From Candidatus Kapaibacterium sp. (GTDB lineage: Bacteria > Bacteroidota > Ignavibacteria > Kapaibacteriales > JAEUSM01): a DNA stretch of 64,000 nt. Location: NCBI GenBank assembly GCA_016788785.1, contig JAEUSM010000009.1, forward strand, positions 186,001 through 250,000. The letters run 5' to 3'. The notes below the pieces were generated by a model. The model searched no databases, had not been told where the DNA came from, and saw nothing but the letters and a program-made list of their open reading frames with translations. The position numbers and the translations under genes are program-made. Positions 1 to 8,637 of this stretch are shown piece after piece; within the stretch, counting starts at the first letter, position 1; each line of letters starts with the position of its first letter.

Positions 1-1
1 C

Positions 2-241
2 TTGGTGCTTGCATCTGCAAGTATATTAGATGTCAATGAACTTTTGCCTGTAGAATTGCCAATAAATGAAGATTATGAAACTATAGCCGGATTGGTGAAT
101 AATATTGCCGGAGCAATTCCTGAAGTAGGTAAACAGTTAACAATAAGTGAATATTATTCGTGTACAATCGTCAAAGGCAATCCAAGAAGGGTTGAACAAA
201 TCCGATTAGAATTACTCAATACACCGTTAGATACTGAATAG
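2..241 (+). CDS. CorC/HlyC-type (CNNM family) protein, C-terminal fragment
   Basis: This is the C-terminal end of a longer gene whose start lies before the window; the first codons read in frame from base 2 without a credible start. The 79 visible residues match the CorC_HlyC (transporter-associated) domain that closes CBS-domain membrane proteins of the CorC/CNNM/GldE type. The diagnostic stretch is NELLPVELPINEDYETIAG (about residues 12-30), followed by a PEVG turn and a final beta strand (RRVEQIRLELL). Family members are membrane proteins tied to divalent-cation transport; in Bacteroidota one branch (GldE) is linked to gliding. I cannot tell which branch this is. The stop is 3 bases before the next gene, so the two are probably co-transcribed. 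Confidence 0.8.
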   Translation: MVLASASILDVNELLPVELPINEDYETIAGLVNNIAGAIPEVGKQLTISEYYSCTIVKGNPRRVEQIRLELLNTPLDTE

Positions 242-244
242 ATA

Positions 245-1396
245 ATGGAATTTTCTCTCCCTACCATTTTCCCTGCACTTTCCGTACAAAGTCGACTACG
301 TTCAACTACAGAATACTCTGGCAAAGGAGTCACAATTGCCTTGATTGATTCTGGTTTTGTGCAACATCCAGACTTGATGATGCCAAACAACAGAATCAAA
401 TTGTACTATGATGCAGTTGAAAACACAGAGCAGCCATTGCCTCCCAAAAAAGTAGAACACTATTCGTGGCATGGGACTATGACCGCATGTACGGCAGCTG
501 GAAATGGGTATTTGTCGAGAAATAAATATTCGTCACTTGCTTTTGATGCTGAGGTGGTTCTCATTCGAACCATGCATGATACTGGTGATATTCCAACCGC
601 AACGATAGTGAAAGCATTAGAATGGTGTTTGGAACATCACAAAAAATACTCAATCAATATAATTAATTTGTCTGTATATGCAGATGAATTAGACCATACA
701 TTGGAACATCCAGTGACAGCAACTATTGAAAAATTAGTATCAAAAGGAGTTGTTGTTGTTGCCGCAGCTGGAAACGATTCCCGTATACCTATGGTTCCTC
801 CTGCAGTATCACCTTCTGCAATAACGGTTGGTGGATTGGATGATAAAAATTCCATCAATATAAAAGACGATACTCTGTACAATTCTTCCTTTGGAACGAC
901 AATTCACGGAAATATCAAACCAGAAGTGATTGCTCCAGCGATTTGGCTACCTGCTCCAATATTACTAAATACTCCAACCCAACGTGAGGCAGCAATATTG
1001 TGTGCTTTGGATGCACTACCTGACGATTTGTTGCCGGTGATTTTACCAGATGTTATTCACTCAACACACCTTCCGTCCAATATTTTTTTCGCAAAAGAAG
1101 TAAAGGAAATTAGAGTAATGATTTCGCAACGATTACAACAAGAAAAGGTAATATCACCATATTATAAACATGTTGACGGTACATCTTTTGCAGCACCAAT
1201 TGTTTGTTCGATAGTGGCTCAGATGTTAGAGGTAAATCCTTATTTGATGCCACAAGATATCAAAGAACAATTAGTTATGACCGCTCAACAGTTACCAGGT
1301 TTTCCTTTAGAACGTCAAGGGTATGGAGTTGTGCAACCAACCTTAGCAGTTGAAAAGGCAGTGAGGAGTCGAAAAGAAGTCCTGATTCGGCTGTAA
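245..1396 (+). CDS. Subtilisin-like serine protease (peptidase family S8)
   Basis: The 383-residue protein carries the S8 catalytic triad in order: Asp35 in LIDSG, His76 in WHGTMTA and Ser314 in DGTSFAAP. The AAAGND motif supplies the oxyanion Asn. There is no N-terminal signal peptide and no obvious propeptide: the catalytic core begins at about residue 28, so it is probably cytoplasmic or exported by an unusual route. About 80 residues separate the KPEVIAP motif (225-231) from the catalytic Ser; in ordinary subtilisins this interval is roughly 20-25, so there is an insertion rich in Leu, Pro and charged residues. It begins 3 bases after the preceding CorC-type gene. Substrate is unknown. 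Confidence 0.88.
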   Translation: MEFSLPTIFPALSVQSRLRSTTEYSGKGVTIALIDSGFVQHPDLMMPNNRIKLYYDAVENTEQPLPPKKVEHYSWHGTMTACTAAGNGYLSRNKYSSLAFDAEVVLIRTMHDTGDIPTATIVKALEWCLEHHKKYSINIINLSVYADELDHTLEHPVTATIEKLVSKGVVVVAAAGNDSRIPMVPPAVSPSAITVGGLDDKNSINIKDDTLYNSSFGTTIHGNIKPEVIAPAIWLPAPILLNTPTQREAAILCALDALPDDLLPVILPDVIHSTHLPSNIFFAKEVKEIRVMISQRLQQEKVISPYYKHVDGTSFAAPIVCSIVAQMLEVNPYLMPQDIKEQLVMTAQQLPGFPLERQGYGVVQPTLAVEKAVRSRKEVLIRL

Positions 1397-1498
1397 AAAT
1401 CGGCTTTTAGCAATAAAAACACTCAGTAATCGTTTAGTAGTTTTTACCTGCAGAATGTAAAAAAATCTATCCTGCTATCTCTCAACAATCCTTACTCT

Positions 1499-3340
1499 AT
1501 GAATTCATTTGAACAGCTTGGGGTCCAACGACCTGAATTTCTCAAAGCGTTGGAATCGCTTGGCTTTACTACGGCAACTCCCATCCAAGAAAAAGTTATA
1601 CCAGTTTTATTAGAAAATAAAACAGATGTTATTGCATTAGCACAAACAGGAACTGGAAAAACTTTAGCATTTGGTTTGCCATTACTTCACACAATTGACC
1701 CAACTAAAAATCAAATTCAAGGCATTGTCTTAGCTCCAACGAGAGAATTGTGTGTACAGATTAAAGACGATTTGATTCGTTATGCACAAAATTTACCAGC
1801 ACTAAAAATACTACCAGTTTATGGTGGTGCAAGTATCGAAAAACAGATTTCTGAACTTCGTCGAGGTGTTCATTTGGTAGTTGCTACACCTGGTCGTTTA
1901 TTAGATTTACTTAGAAGAAATTCTTGTGATTTATCAAATATCAAAATTTTTGTTTTAGATGAAGCAGATGAAATGTTGAATATGGGCTTTCAAGAAGACA
2001 TTGAAGCTATATTCAATACAACTCCAAAAGAAAAAAATGTGTGGTTGTTTTCTGCTACTATGCCAACTGAAGTAAGAAATTTATCGAAACGATATATGTC
2101 TGACTATATGGAATTGGCAGTTTCAAAAAAACAATCTACAGCTGAAAATATCTCGCACGTAGCTTATGTTGTTCATGCAAGAGACAAATACTTAGCTTTG
2201 AAACGTATTTTGGATATGTCACCGGAAATTTTTGGTATCATCTTCTGCCGTACTAAAATTGAAACACAAGAAATTGCAGAGCAATTGGTAAAAGAAGGAT
2301 ACGATGCAGATTCGTTACACGGTGATTTGTCGCAAGTACAACGTGATAAAGTAATGGCTCGATTCCGTAATAGATCGTTACAAGTATTAGTCTGTACTGA
2401 TATCGCAGCTCGTGGAATTGACGTTGATGATGTTACACACGTTATCCATTATGGTTTACCTGATGAATTGGAAAGTTACACACATAGAAGTGGAAGAACT
2501 GCACGTGCAGGAAAATCAGGTGTATCTATTGCGTTACTTCATAGCAAAGAAATCTTCAAATTACGACAATTAGAAAAATCACTTTCTATTACCTTTGCTC
2601 GTAATCGTGTACCTCAAGGGTATGAAGTGTGTGAAAAACAATTATTCCATTTTGTGGAAAAAATGAAAAATGTTGAGGTTAATACAGAAGAAATCGAACG
2701 TTATTTAAAAGACATTTTTGTTGATTTGGAATCTCTTACTCGTGAAGATATTATCACTCGATTTGTTTCATTGGAATTTGATAGATTTTTGACCTATTAC
2801 AGAAATGCTCCAGATTTGAATCCTGATATTCAAAATGAGACATCAAGAAAACATCGTCAAGGTGTTGAAAGTGGTGTTACACAAACTATGACAATCGATA
2901 TTGGAGCAGAACATGGAATTACAAAAAAACAATTGATCTTCATTATCAAAGATTTGATTCCAAGATTTGCAGTAATTGGTGATATTACCGTTAGAAAATC
3001 ATCTTCAGTTGCTGAAATTCAATGTTCAAGACCTATTTTCCTTTCAAGAGAAAAAATTTATTTCGAAAATAAATCAATTCCAGTATCACTTTCTGAAGCT
3101 ACACAAAGCACCCAGTCTGAAGATGGGTATCGTGGTGGTGGAGGGCGTAGTGGTGGTTCTCGAGGTGGATATGTATCTCGTACGAAATTCACAGGTCGTT
3201 CATCTTCCTCACGCGATAGTGGTGGTTATGGTGCAAGAATTTCTTCAGGTGATTATTCAAATTCTTCATCTCGACGTTCTTCTTCAGATTCTAAATCATA
3301 TGGTTCATCCAGTACAGATAGAAAACCAAGAAGAAAGTAA
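1499..3340 (+). CDS. DEAD-box ATP-dependent RNA helicase, DeaD/CsdA-like
   Basis: The 613-residue protein has the complete DEAD-box set: a Q motif near residue 20 (TPIQEK), Walker A AQTGTGKT, PTREL, the DEAD box, SAT, and HRSGRTARAG in the second RecA-like domain. After the helicase core (about 1-370) comes a linker and a DbpA-type RNA-binding domain (about 460-545). The tail from about residue 540 is low-complexity Gly/Arg/Ser/Tyr, resembling RGG-type RNA-binding tails. The layout fits DeaD/CsdA-type helicases acting in ribosome assembly and mRNA unwinding, often in the cold; the precise role here is inferred. It is monocistronic, followed by a strong hairpin terminator. Confidence 0.93.
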   Translation: MNSFEQLGVQRPEFLKALESLGFTTATPIQEKVIPVLLENKTDVIALAQTGTGKTLAFGLPLLHTIDPTKNQIQGIVLAPTRELCVQIKDDLIRYAQNLPALKILPVYGGASIEKQISELRRGVHLVVATPGRLLDLLRRNSCDLSNIKIFVLDEADEMLNMGFQEDIEAIFNTTPKEKNVWLFSATMPTEVRNLSKRYMSDYMELAVSKKQSTAENISHVAYVVHARDKYLALKRILDMSPEIFGIIFCRTKIETQEIAEQLVKEGYDADSLHGDLSQVQRDKVMARFRNRSLQVLVCTDIAARGIDVDDVTHVIHYGLPDELESYTHRSGRTARAGKSGVSIALLHSKEIFKLRQLEKSLSITFARNRVPQGYEVCEKQLFHFVEKMKNVEVNTEEIERYLKDIFVDLESLTREDIITRFVSLEFDRFLTYYRNAPDLNPDIQNETSRKHRQGVESGVTQTMTIDIGAEHGITKKQLIFIIKDLIPRFAVIGDITVRKSSSVAEIQCSRPIFLSREKIYFENKSIPVSLSEATQSTQSEDGYRGGGGRSGGSRGGYVSRTKFTGRSSSSRDSGGYGARISSGDYSNSSSRRSSSDSKSYGSSSTDRKPRRK

Positions 3341-3372
3341 AAAGTTACATTAAATAGTTGTATATAACGATT

Positions 3373-3404
3373 AAAAGCAATTCATAACTGAATTGCTTTT
3401 TTTG
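3373..3404. terminator. Bidirectional intrinsic terminator
   Basis: A perfect 11-bp stem (3373-3383 with 3390-3400) with a 6-base loop (ATAACT) sits between convergent genes: the helicase on plus and the heparinase-like gene on minus. The stem ends AAAA/TTTT on both sides and continues into a T run on plus, so it can terminate in both directions. Confidence 0.85.
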
Positions 3405-5447
3405 TTACCATTCAATACGCCATTGTATCTCCTTGCCATCCATTCTAACCTTCAATCGTTTTGCTGGAACTTTGATACCATATTGAGGTGAATAATCGTA
3501 GGTTTCAATCTCAAAACTCGTTGAGTCATTTAGTAAAATTTGAACAAAACTATTCACTTTGTATCCATTGTCAACTTTTTCTACCGTACATTCTGGGGCA
3601 AAATGGAAATACAAATATTTCTTTTTGTTTATAGAGCAATAATCTTTGCCAACAATTTGATTGTCAAAAATTTGTACTTCCCTTCTGTGTGGAATGCCAA
3701 ACCCAGAATGTTCCATAACAATGAGTTTTTCATCATAATAAAGCGTTTTTGCCTTTGCTTTATGACGTAACCAAAAGAGATTATGTCCTGAACCTTCAAA
3801 CAGTATATTCTGCTCCATTCTCTCAACTGATAATGTATTATGATATTCCGTTGAGCGAAATTTGTTACGAATTTCAGGATAAGGAGTGTATGTAAACGTA
3901 CCGGGGTCAACTAAAATACGCTGCTTATGCACAGATAATAGCATTGATAAAACATCATTGTGGGTATGTCCGCCTTTACCCAATTGTCCTAAGGTAGAAT
4001 TGCAATGAAAAAATAGCGTTGCATTGGTCAAATTATATCGATAAAGCCCAAAATTGGGGAAAGACTGAACAATTGACTGATTCTGCAATTGCTGAATATT
4101 TAGTGGATTTACAAGCTGACTAATCCAATTCGCTACTAACGATGTACGTAATCCGTTAAAGCCATCGATGACAGCCTTTAATTGGGTAGAAAGTAGGGCA
4201 TTGTCAACAGAGTGAAAATCAAGATGTGGTTCTAATTTGCACATTTGACCACTATCATCGTCTCCAATTTGAATGAGGGTGTGGTTTAAATCATCATACA
4301 AAATTGCTTCGGAAAAATTGAAGATGTTTTGCAGTCGTTGGTAATAAGAACTATTTGGATTTGACAGAGTATGTAACTTCTGTGTAAGTGAATTTGATAA
4401 ATATTTATTGGATTTTGAAACGTACAAGACTGAAGCCAAACCAAACAACTCAATTTCTGCGGACAATCTATGATAACACGTTGAATCTTCAAAATTTGAA
4501 CCATCCTCTTGGAATTGGAATAGTAATTCATTGAGCAGTTGTTCCGATGAAAAATTAATCCATTTATTCTTTTGAAGTATAGAGTCAGGTAGAATCATCG
4601 CACCTGCTAACAGTCCTGTTAGATTTGCAAGATAATGATTTCCTCGCATTCCGGATGACCATTCTAAATTGTTATATATATGATTACAATGATCAACAAT
4701 TGAATTGGCGAGAATTTGTTCGAACTCTTTCGAAAAATGAAGATTATTTGATTTTGCTAAGCTATATGCAACAACAATAGTAAATAACCGGATACCTACA
4801 TCCATCGATACTAACCATTGAATACCATATCTGGGAGGATTTTGTAGGATAAAATCAATAACTTGATGTTGAAATTCATCAAGATACTTGTCGCTATTGT
4901 TATTGTCGTTGCATGTTAATACTGAAGCATATATTAAATGCGGTAGATGTTGCATCCTGCCGAACTCAATTGGGTTTTTTGCATCGACACCATGAATGTA
5001 TTCATAACGAATATGTTTATACCATTGTTTGTGAGAAAAACGATAGCTACTTTGAAAATCTTGCTGCCAATCTAAATGTTGATACTCATTTGGTAATGAT
5101 CGTAAAAGCTTTTGAGCATAGTTGTTATTTTTTTCGTTTGGTACAAATTTATCAGTTAGATTATGATTTGCATTGACACCTAAATAGCAAAATCTATGTT
5201 CACAAATAGCTTCTGCATTTCGAAGGATTGTTTCTTTGTGTAGTGCTAATATAGAAGCAGAAATCACAAATGGAATAGGAGATAATTGTAGAAATTGTTC
5301 ACTTTGAAAGTACGTAGAAATCTTAGAATCTTCTTCAAATTGTTTAGCAATCTTTTTCTTCGAAATGGACTTAAAAAAGAACTTTTTCACTGAAATATGC
5401 AGCGGAATTGCAGTAATCTGATAGATTATATCGAAAATTTTATTCAT
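3405..5447 (-). CDS. Heparinase II/III-family polysaccharide lyase-like protein
   Basis: The 680-residue protein matches the two-part Hepar_II_III architecture. An alpha-helical toroid (about residues 100-400) contains SSGMRGNHYLANLTGLL and EDGSNFEDSTCYHRLSAE. A C-terminal beta-sandwich carries GGHTHNDVLS and a VDPGTFTYTPYPEIRNKFRST-type segment, with the Tyr/His positions typical of these lyases. No signal peptide is evident. Family members cleave uronic-acid-containing polysaccharides; versions within polysaccharide clusters often tailor or recycle a capsule or exopolysaccharide. Its neighbour upstream on the same strand, beyond the SRP RNA, is a glycosyltransferase, which supports a polysaccharide role. 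Actual substrate is unknown. Confidence 0.8.
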   Translation of the reverse strand: MNKIFDIIYQITAIPLHISVKKFFFKSISKKKIAKQFEEDSKISTYFQSEQFLQLSPIPFVISASILALHKETILRNAEAICEHRFCYLGVNANHNLTDKFVPNEKNNNYAQKLLRSLPNEYQHLDWQQDFQSSYRFSHKQWYKHIRYEYIHGVDAKNPIEFGRMQHLPHLIYASVLTCNDNNNSDKYLDEFQHQVIDFILQNPPRYGIQWLVSMDVGIRLFTIVVAYSLAKSNNLHFSKEFEQILANSIVDHCNHIYNNLEWSSGMRGNHYLANLTGLLAGAMILPDSILQKNKWINFSSEQLLNELLFQFQEDGSNFEDSTCYHRLSAEIELFGLASVLYVSKSNKYLSNSLTQKLHTLSNPNSSYYQRLQNIFNFSEAILYDDLNHTLIQIGDDDSGQMCKLEPHLDFHSVDNALLSTQLKAVIDGFNGLRTSLVANWISQLVNPLNIQQLQNQSIVQSFPNFGLYRYNLTNATLFFHCNSTLGQLGKGGHTHNDVLSMLLSVHKQRILVDPGTFTYTPYPEIRNKFRSTEYHNTLSVERMEQNILFEGSGHNLFWLRHKAKAKTLYYDEKLIVMEHSGFGIPHRREVQIFDNQIVGKDYCSINKKKYLYFHFAPECTVEKVDNGYKVNSFVQILLNDSTSFEIETYDYSPQYGIKVPAKRLKVRMDGKEIQWRIEW

Positions 5448-5450
5448 ACG

Positions 5451-5482
5451 TTTGTTTTTGTGCTATGATATCCGTATTTTTG
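5451..5482 (+). promoter_or_regulatory. Bacteroidota-type promoter for the SRP RNA
   Basis: TTTG at 5451-5454, 20 bases, then TATTTTTG at 5475-5482. This matches the TTTG-N19-21-TAnnTTTG pattern described for the main sigma factor of Bacteroidota. It would start transcription near 5489, about 30 bases before the RNA's terminal stem, implying either a short leader or 5' processing. Confidence 0.6.
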
Positions 5483-5518
5483 TATTCCTAATAAGCAAAT
5501 AGACGTTCTTTATAAGCT

Positions 5519-5609
5519 CCAAGCCCCGTACATCTAATTCAAGCCCAACCCTGCCAGGTCCTAGCGGAAGCAACAGTAAGTTTCGAGTTAGAGTGTACGG
5601 TAAGCTTGG
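5519..5609 (+). ncRNA. ffs: Signal recognition particle RNA (4.5S-like, small bacterial type)
   Basis: The region folds into one long hairpin. CCAAGC (5519-5524) pairs with GCTTGG (5604-5609), and CCGTACATCTAATTC pairs, with G-U wobbles, with GAGTTAGAGTGTACGG. The apical part carries the conserved SRP domain IV: CCAGGTCC (5554-5561), a TAGC tetraloop, and GGAAGCAAC (5566-5574), which is the Ffh-binding region. The usual tetraloop is GGAA; TAGC is a variant. A run of nine T follows immediately (5610-5618), giving a Rho-independent end. It is more GC-rich than its surroundings. It binds Ffh to target membrane proteins. Its 3' part overlaps, antisense, the last codons of the glycosyltransferase gene. 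Confidence 0.88.
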
Positions 5610-6790
5610 TTTTTTTTTGCTTTCAAAAAATCAATAGCTTTCTTCATAACTGCATCCCAACCATACTGCTCTTTAATATAGATTCGTTGATTTGATAATT
5701 CATTTTCAGTTACGGGGTTTTGCAACAGATGAATCACTTCTTTTGCAAAATCAGTGGGTTTATCTTGTATTCGTATACTCTTTCCTCTAAAACTAATTCC
5801 CTCAATTCCTATTGTAGTTGTAACCATAGGTGTTGATGCAGCTAAAGCCTCCAAAATTTTAATTCGAATGCCACTTCCACTTAATAACGGTACTACCATT
5901 ACGGAATACGTTTGAAAAAACTCATTCGCATCAGGTACCATCCCATGGCATAGTATTCCGTTGTTATCACATAAGTTCAATAACTCTTTCGAGGGACTTT
6001 TTCCACCAATATGAAACTCAGATTGTGGAAGTATTTCTGTAATTATTGGGTATACATTTTCAATAAACCATTCTAAACCTTCAACATTCGGAGCCCAATC
6101 TAAAGAGCCAAAGAAAAAGTATGTTAGGGGTTTTCTTTGAAGAGAAAGTGGAGGAAAACGTTGTAAATCGACACACGTTGGAATAGCTTCAATGGGAGTG
6201 GTTACTCCCAGGGAAAGAAATGTTTCTTTATCGATTTCGGAAACTGTCATTACTCCCTGAACAAGTTTCATCAATAATAGTTCATATTGTTGTAACTGTT
6301 TGGCAGATATTCGATAAAAATGTGATTTTAACCAACTCTCAGTTTGTGATAGACGTTGGTGAATAGCAAACTCAACATTATGAGTTCGTAAAAAAATATC
6401 AATTGTTGAGGACCATTCGCGAAGGTCAAGAAGATATTCACCTAAAAATGGAGAATCTATAATCACAGTATCTATATTATGAGCAATAATCACTTCTTTC
6501 AGTAATTTCGTAAACTGTTTATCATAAAATCGCTGAACAATATAAGGTGTAAACTGGAAGAGCGATAGTAACAATGAAAATGGATTGATACTTGTATCAA
6601 TTGTATGAGTATAGACTGTCCCAAAAGATTGTAAAACTTCTGGATTTTGAAAGTGTTTTTTTGTGTTTAAAGTAGCAATTGTAATATTGCCATATTGCTT
6701 CGATAGATGTTGAACAAAGGAATAATGACCAATAGCTCCACCATCAGTTAGTGGAAAGGGGATACGAGGTAAGACAACTAAAATATTCAT
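5588..6790 (-). CDS. Glycosyltransferase, GT4 family (GT-B fold)
   Basis: The 400-residue protein opens with a Rossmann-like MNILVVLPRIPFPLTDGG segment, which includes the glycine-rich acceptor-side loop of GT4 enzymes. Its second half holds a GSLDWAPNVEG segment and a donor-binding region with PLLSGSGIRIKILEALAASTPMVTT, including the conserved Glu of the GT4 EX7E-like motif. These enzymes move a nucleotide-activated sugar to a lipid-linked or polysaccharide acceptor at the cytoplasmic face. It is the last gene of the motor/flhF operon (12 bases after the membrane protein gene). This placement could reflect flagellin or envelope glycosylation, but that is inference. The last codons are antisense to the SRP RNA terminator. 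Confidence 0.85.
   Translation of the reverse strand: MNILVVLPRIPFPLTDGGAIGHYSFVQHLSKQYGNITIATLNTKKHFQNPEVLQSFGTVYTHTIDTSINPFSLLLSLFQFTPYIVQRFYDKQFTKLLKEVIIAHNIDTVIIDSPFLGEYLLDLREWSSTIDIFLRTHNVEFAIHQRLSQTESWLKSHFYRISAKQLQQYELLLMKLVQGVMTVSEIDKETFLSLGVTTPIEAIPTCVDLQRFPPLSLQRKPLTYFFFGSLDWAPNVEGLEWFIENVYPIITEILPQSEFHIGGKSPSKELLNLCDNNGILCHGMVPDANEFFQTYSVMVVPLLSGSGIRIKILEALAASTPMVTTTIGIEGISFRGKSIRIQDKPTDFAKEVIHLLQNPVTENELSNQRIYIKEQYGWDAVMKKAIDFLKAKKNQAYRTL
5604..5618 (+). terminator. Intrinsic end of the SRP RNA
   Basis: The 3' arm of the closing stem (GCTTGG, 5604-5609) is followed directly by nine T residues (5610-5618). The RNA's own terminal helix therefore doubles as a terminator hairpin. The T run is read on the other strand as Lys codons near the end of the glycosyltransferase. 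Confidence 0.7.
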
Positions 6791-6802
6791 ATTCTCGTAG
6801 TC

Positions 6803-7444
6803 TTATTTGACATTTTCAACCAACTTTGTTGCTATTGCATTTGGGATTTGATGCAATTCATCACGAATATTTAAAAGCAAATCTAAGATATTACCGTAAT
6901 GAATTTCATTTTCTAAGGGTATGTTTTTTTGCAATGAATCGTAAATTCGAAGTATAATAGTAACATATTCTTTACAATTGTAATCGTAGAGTATCACAAT
7001 ATGTTTCAAAAAATGTTCATGTAATGAAGCCTCTTTTGCTAATGAAATCTTTTCAGTACAAATTTGTAGATCTTGAAGAGCTAAATACAAAAACGTTGAT
7101 AATTGCCATTCTGGTAAGGTGTGAATAAGTATTTTTCTAATAGCATCCCATTGTTGATTTGCTATCATTTCCAAAAAAATACGTTGTAGCTTTTCCTGTG
7201 GGAATAATCCCATTAATTCATTAAGGGTTCTGCTTTCTAATGCCGTTCGAATGTCATAGGAAATATTTTTTTGTTCCCACAAAAAAATCAATGCAGTCAG
7301 AATAATAACAACACACAATGACCCCAAAAACAACGACTGAAAAAAAAGTACTACTGTCAAAAGGCTTGACAATACAGCGATAAGTCCAAGAAGTATGGGC
7401 TTATAATCTTTGTAATTGAGCGAATTTGACGAGGTTAATTCCAT
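6803..7444 (-). CDS. Uncharacterised membrane protein next to flhF
   Basis: I do not recognise a family for this 213-residue protein. Two closely spaced hydrophobic segments (about residues 17-35 and 38-55) form a membrane hairpin at the N terminus. A soluble, mostly alpha-helical domain of about 155 residues follows, rich in Leu, Ile and Glu. The hairpin-plus-cytoplasmic-helical-domain layout suggests an anchored accessory or adaptor. It begins 2 bases after the flhF stop and ends 12 bases before the glycosyltransferase, so it belongs to the motility operon. Functional link to FlhF or the motor is inferred only from position. Confidence 0.75.
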   Translation of the reverse strand: MELTSSNSLNYKDYKPILLGLIAVLSSLLTVVLFFQSLFLGSLCVVIILTALIFLWEQKNISYDIRTALESRTLNELMGLFPQEKLQRIFLEMIANQQWDAIRKILIHTLPEWQLSTFLYLALQDLQICTEKISLAKEASLHEHFLKHIVILYDYNCKEYVTIILRIYDSLQKNIPLENEIHYGNILDLLLNIRDELHQIPNAIATKLVENVK

Positions 7445-7446
7445 TC

Positions 7447-8637
7447 TTAATAATCTATAGTTATAGAATCAGGAAGAATAAGTTGCGAAAGCATTTCTGC
7501 AGTTGCAGGTTCCAAATCACCGGGTACTTTTTGACCTGTAGTGAAATAGGTAAGCGGAAGTTGATGTTTTTTGAGTGCTTCAATGACAATCCCCATCTGA
7601 TCTACTTCATCTATTTTCGACAAGATTATACCATTAAGACCTAAAGGAGTAAAGCGTTGAATCACAGAATCGATGGTTGCAGCAGAATAATTAGCTGGTA
7701 AAACTAACAAGGAGCTATTTGGGTTAACAGCGTCATTGATATGCGATAACTCTTCAAGGTGTTCAGTGTTCTTGTGAGAACGACCGACAGTATCAATCAA
7801 AATAATATCTCGAAATTGTTCTTGTTTGACTAATTGTCGTAAATCTTGGATTGAATAGGCTGTTTGGAATGGAATTCCTGCAATCGAAGTGAACGTTTGT
7901 AATTGTTCGGCTCCTCCAACCTTGATAGTATCTGCTGAAACGACTAAAATATTTGCTTGAAAGACTATTTTACAAACGACAGCTAATTTTGCAATCGTTG
8001 TCGTTTTTCCAGAACCAGTTGGTCCAACGAAAGTAATGATATTCTTCCCTTTTTTTTCTAATGGCTTTGAAAAAGTAATAGAATTGAGAATTTCTTTTCT
8101 CGCAAGTTGAAGTAGCGAATCCATACTTGACGAAGACTTCATCGCAGAAAGAATTCCTGCGATGCGTAACGCTTCGTTTTCCCCAATTCCCTGACCCATT
8201 AACTTCATATAGATTGCAGCACTTCTTGGGGAAAATGATGCAGCATGACGATACTTCATACTTTGCTCAATAGAAGCCAAATGTTTTTTGAGAATTGATA
8301 AATCCTCAGTAATTTTGGATTGTTCGTTTATTTGAACATGCGAGGTTGTCTCGATAGAAGAAGGAGGCGAAGATGAAGATAGCGAAGCACCTTTGTTTTC
8401 CAATTGCTCTTGCTCTTGACGCTCTCGTTCGAACGATTGCCGCACCAAATCCCCTATAGTAGGTTGTTGTTCGTCTGAGAAAATTGGCTCTTCTATACCT
8501 GCGACAATTTCTACCAATTCGACGTCATTGACTGTAGTCGTTCGAGTTGAAAGAATCACGGCATCCGGACCGATTTCTTCTTTCATCTTTTCTATACCTG
8601 CTTTTAAACTTGAGGCTAAAAACTTTTTAATTTTCAT
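7447..8637 (-). CDS. flhF: Flagellar biosynthesis GTPase FlhF
   Basis: The 396-residue protein has FlhF's three parts. There is an N-terminal basic domain beginning MKIKKFLASSLKAGIEKMKEE, a variable Glu/Ser-rich linker (about 60-120), and an SRP-type NG GTPase domain. The GTPase carries a P-loop GPTGSGKT at 205-212 and downstream DTVGR and SKIDE motifs. FlhF is the third SRP-family GTPase beside Ffh and FtsY; it sets flagellar position and number, usually polar, and helps recruit the first basal-body parts. The start overlaps the end of the preceding receiver/HD-GYP gene by 11 bases, indicating translational coupling. The usual partner FlhG is not next to it. Confidence 0.93.
   Translation of the reverse strand: MKIKKFLASSLKAGIEKMKEEIGPDAVILSTRTTTVNDVELVEIVAGIEEPIFSDEQQPTIGDLVRQSFERERQEQEQLENKGASLSSSSPPSSIETTSHVQINEQSKITEDLSILKKHLASIEQSMKYRHAASFSPRSAAIYMKLMGQGIGENEALRIAGILSAMKSSSSMDSLLQLARKEILNSITFSKPLEKKGKNIITFVGPTGSGKTTTIAKLAVVCKIVFQANILVVSADTIKVGGAEQLQTFTSIAGIPFQTAYSIQDLRQLVKQEQFRDIILIDTVGRSHKNTEHLEELSHINDAVNPNSSLLVLPANYSAATIDSVIQRFTPLGLNGIILSKIDEVDQMGIVIEALKKHQLPLTYFTTGQKVPGDLEPATAEMLSQLILPDSITIDY

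Noticed and set aside
2976-3353. 125-codon plus-strand frame within the helicase tail
   Set aside because: It arises from the repetitive Gly/Arg/Ser codons of the helicase in another frame; no start signal or family.
3629-5176. Several short frames in the heparinase-like gene on both strands
   Set aside because: They overlap the strong 680-residue coding frame and have no homology or start signals.
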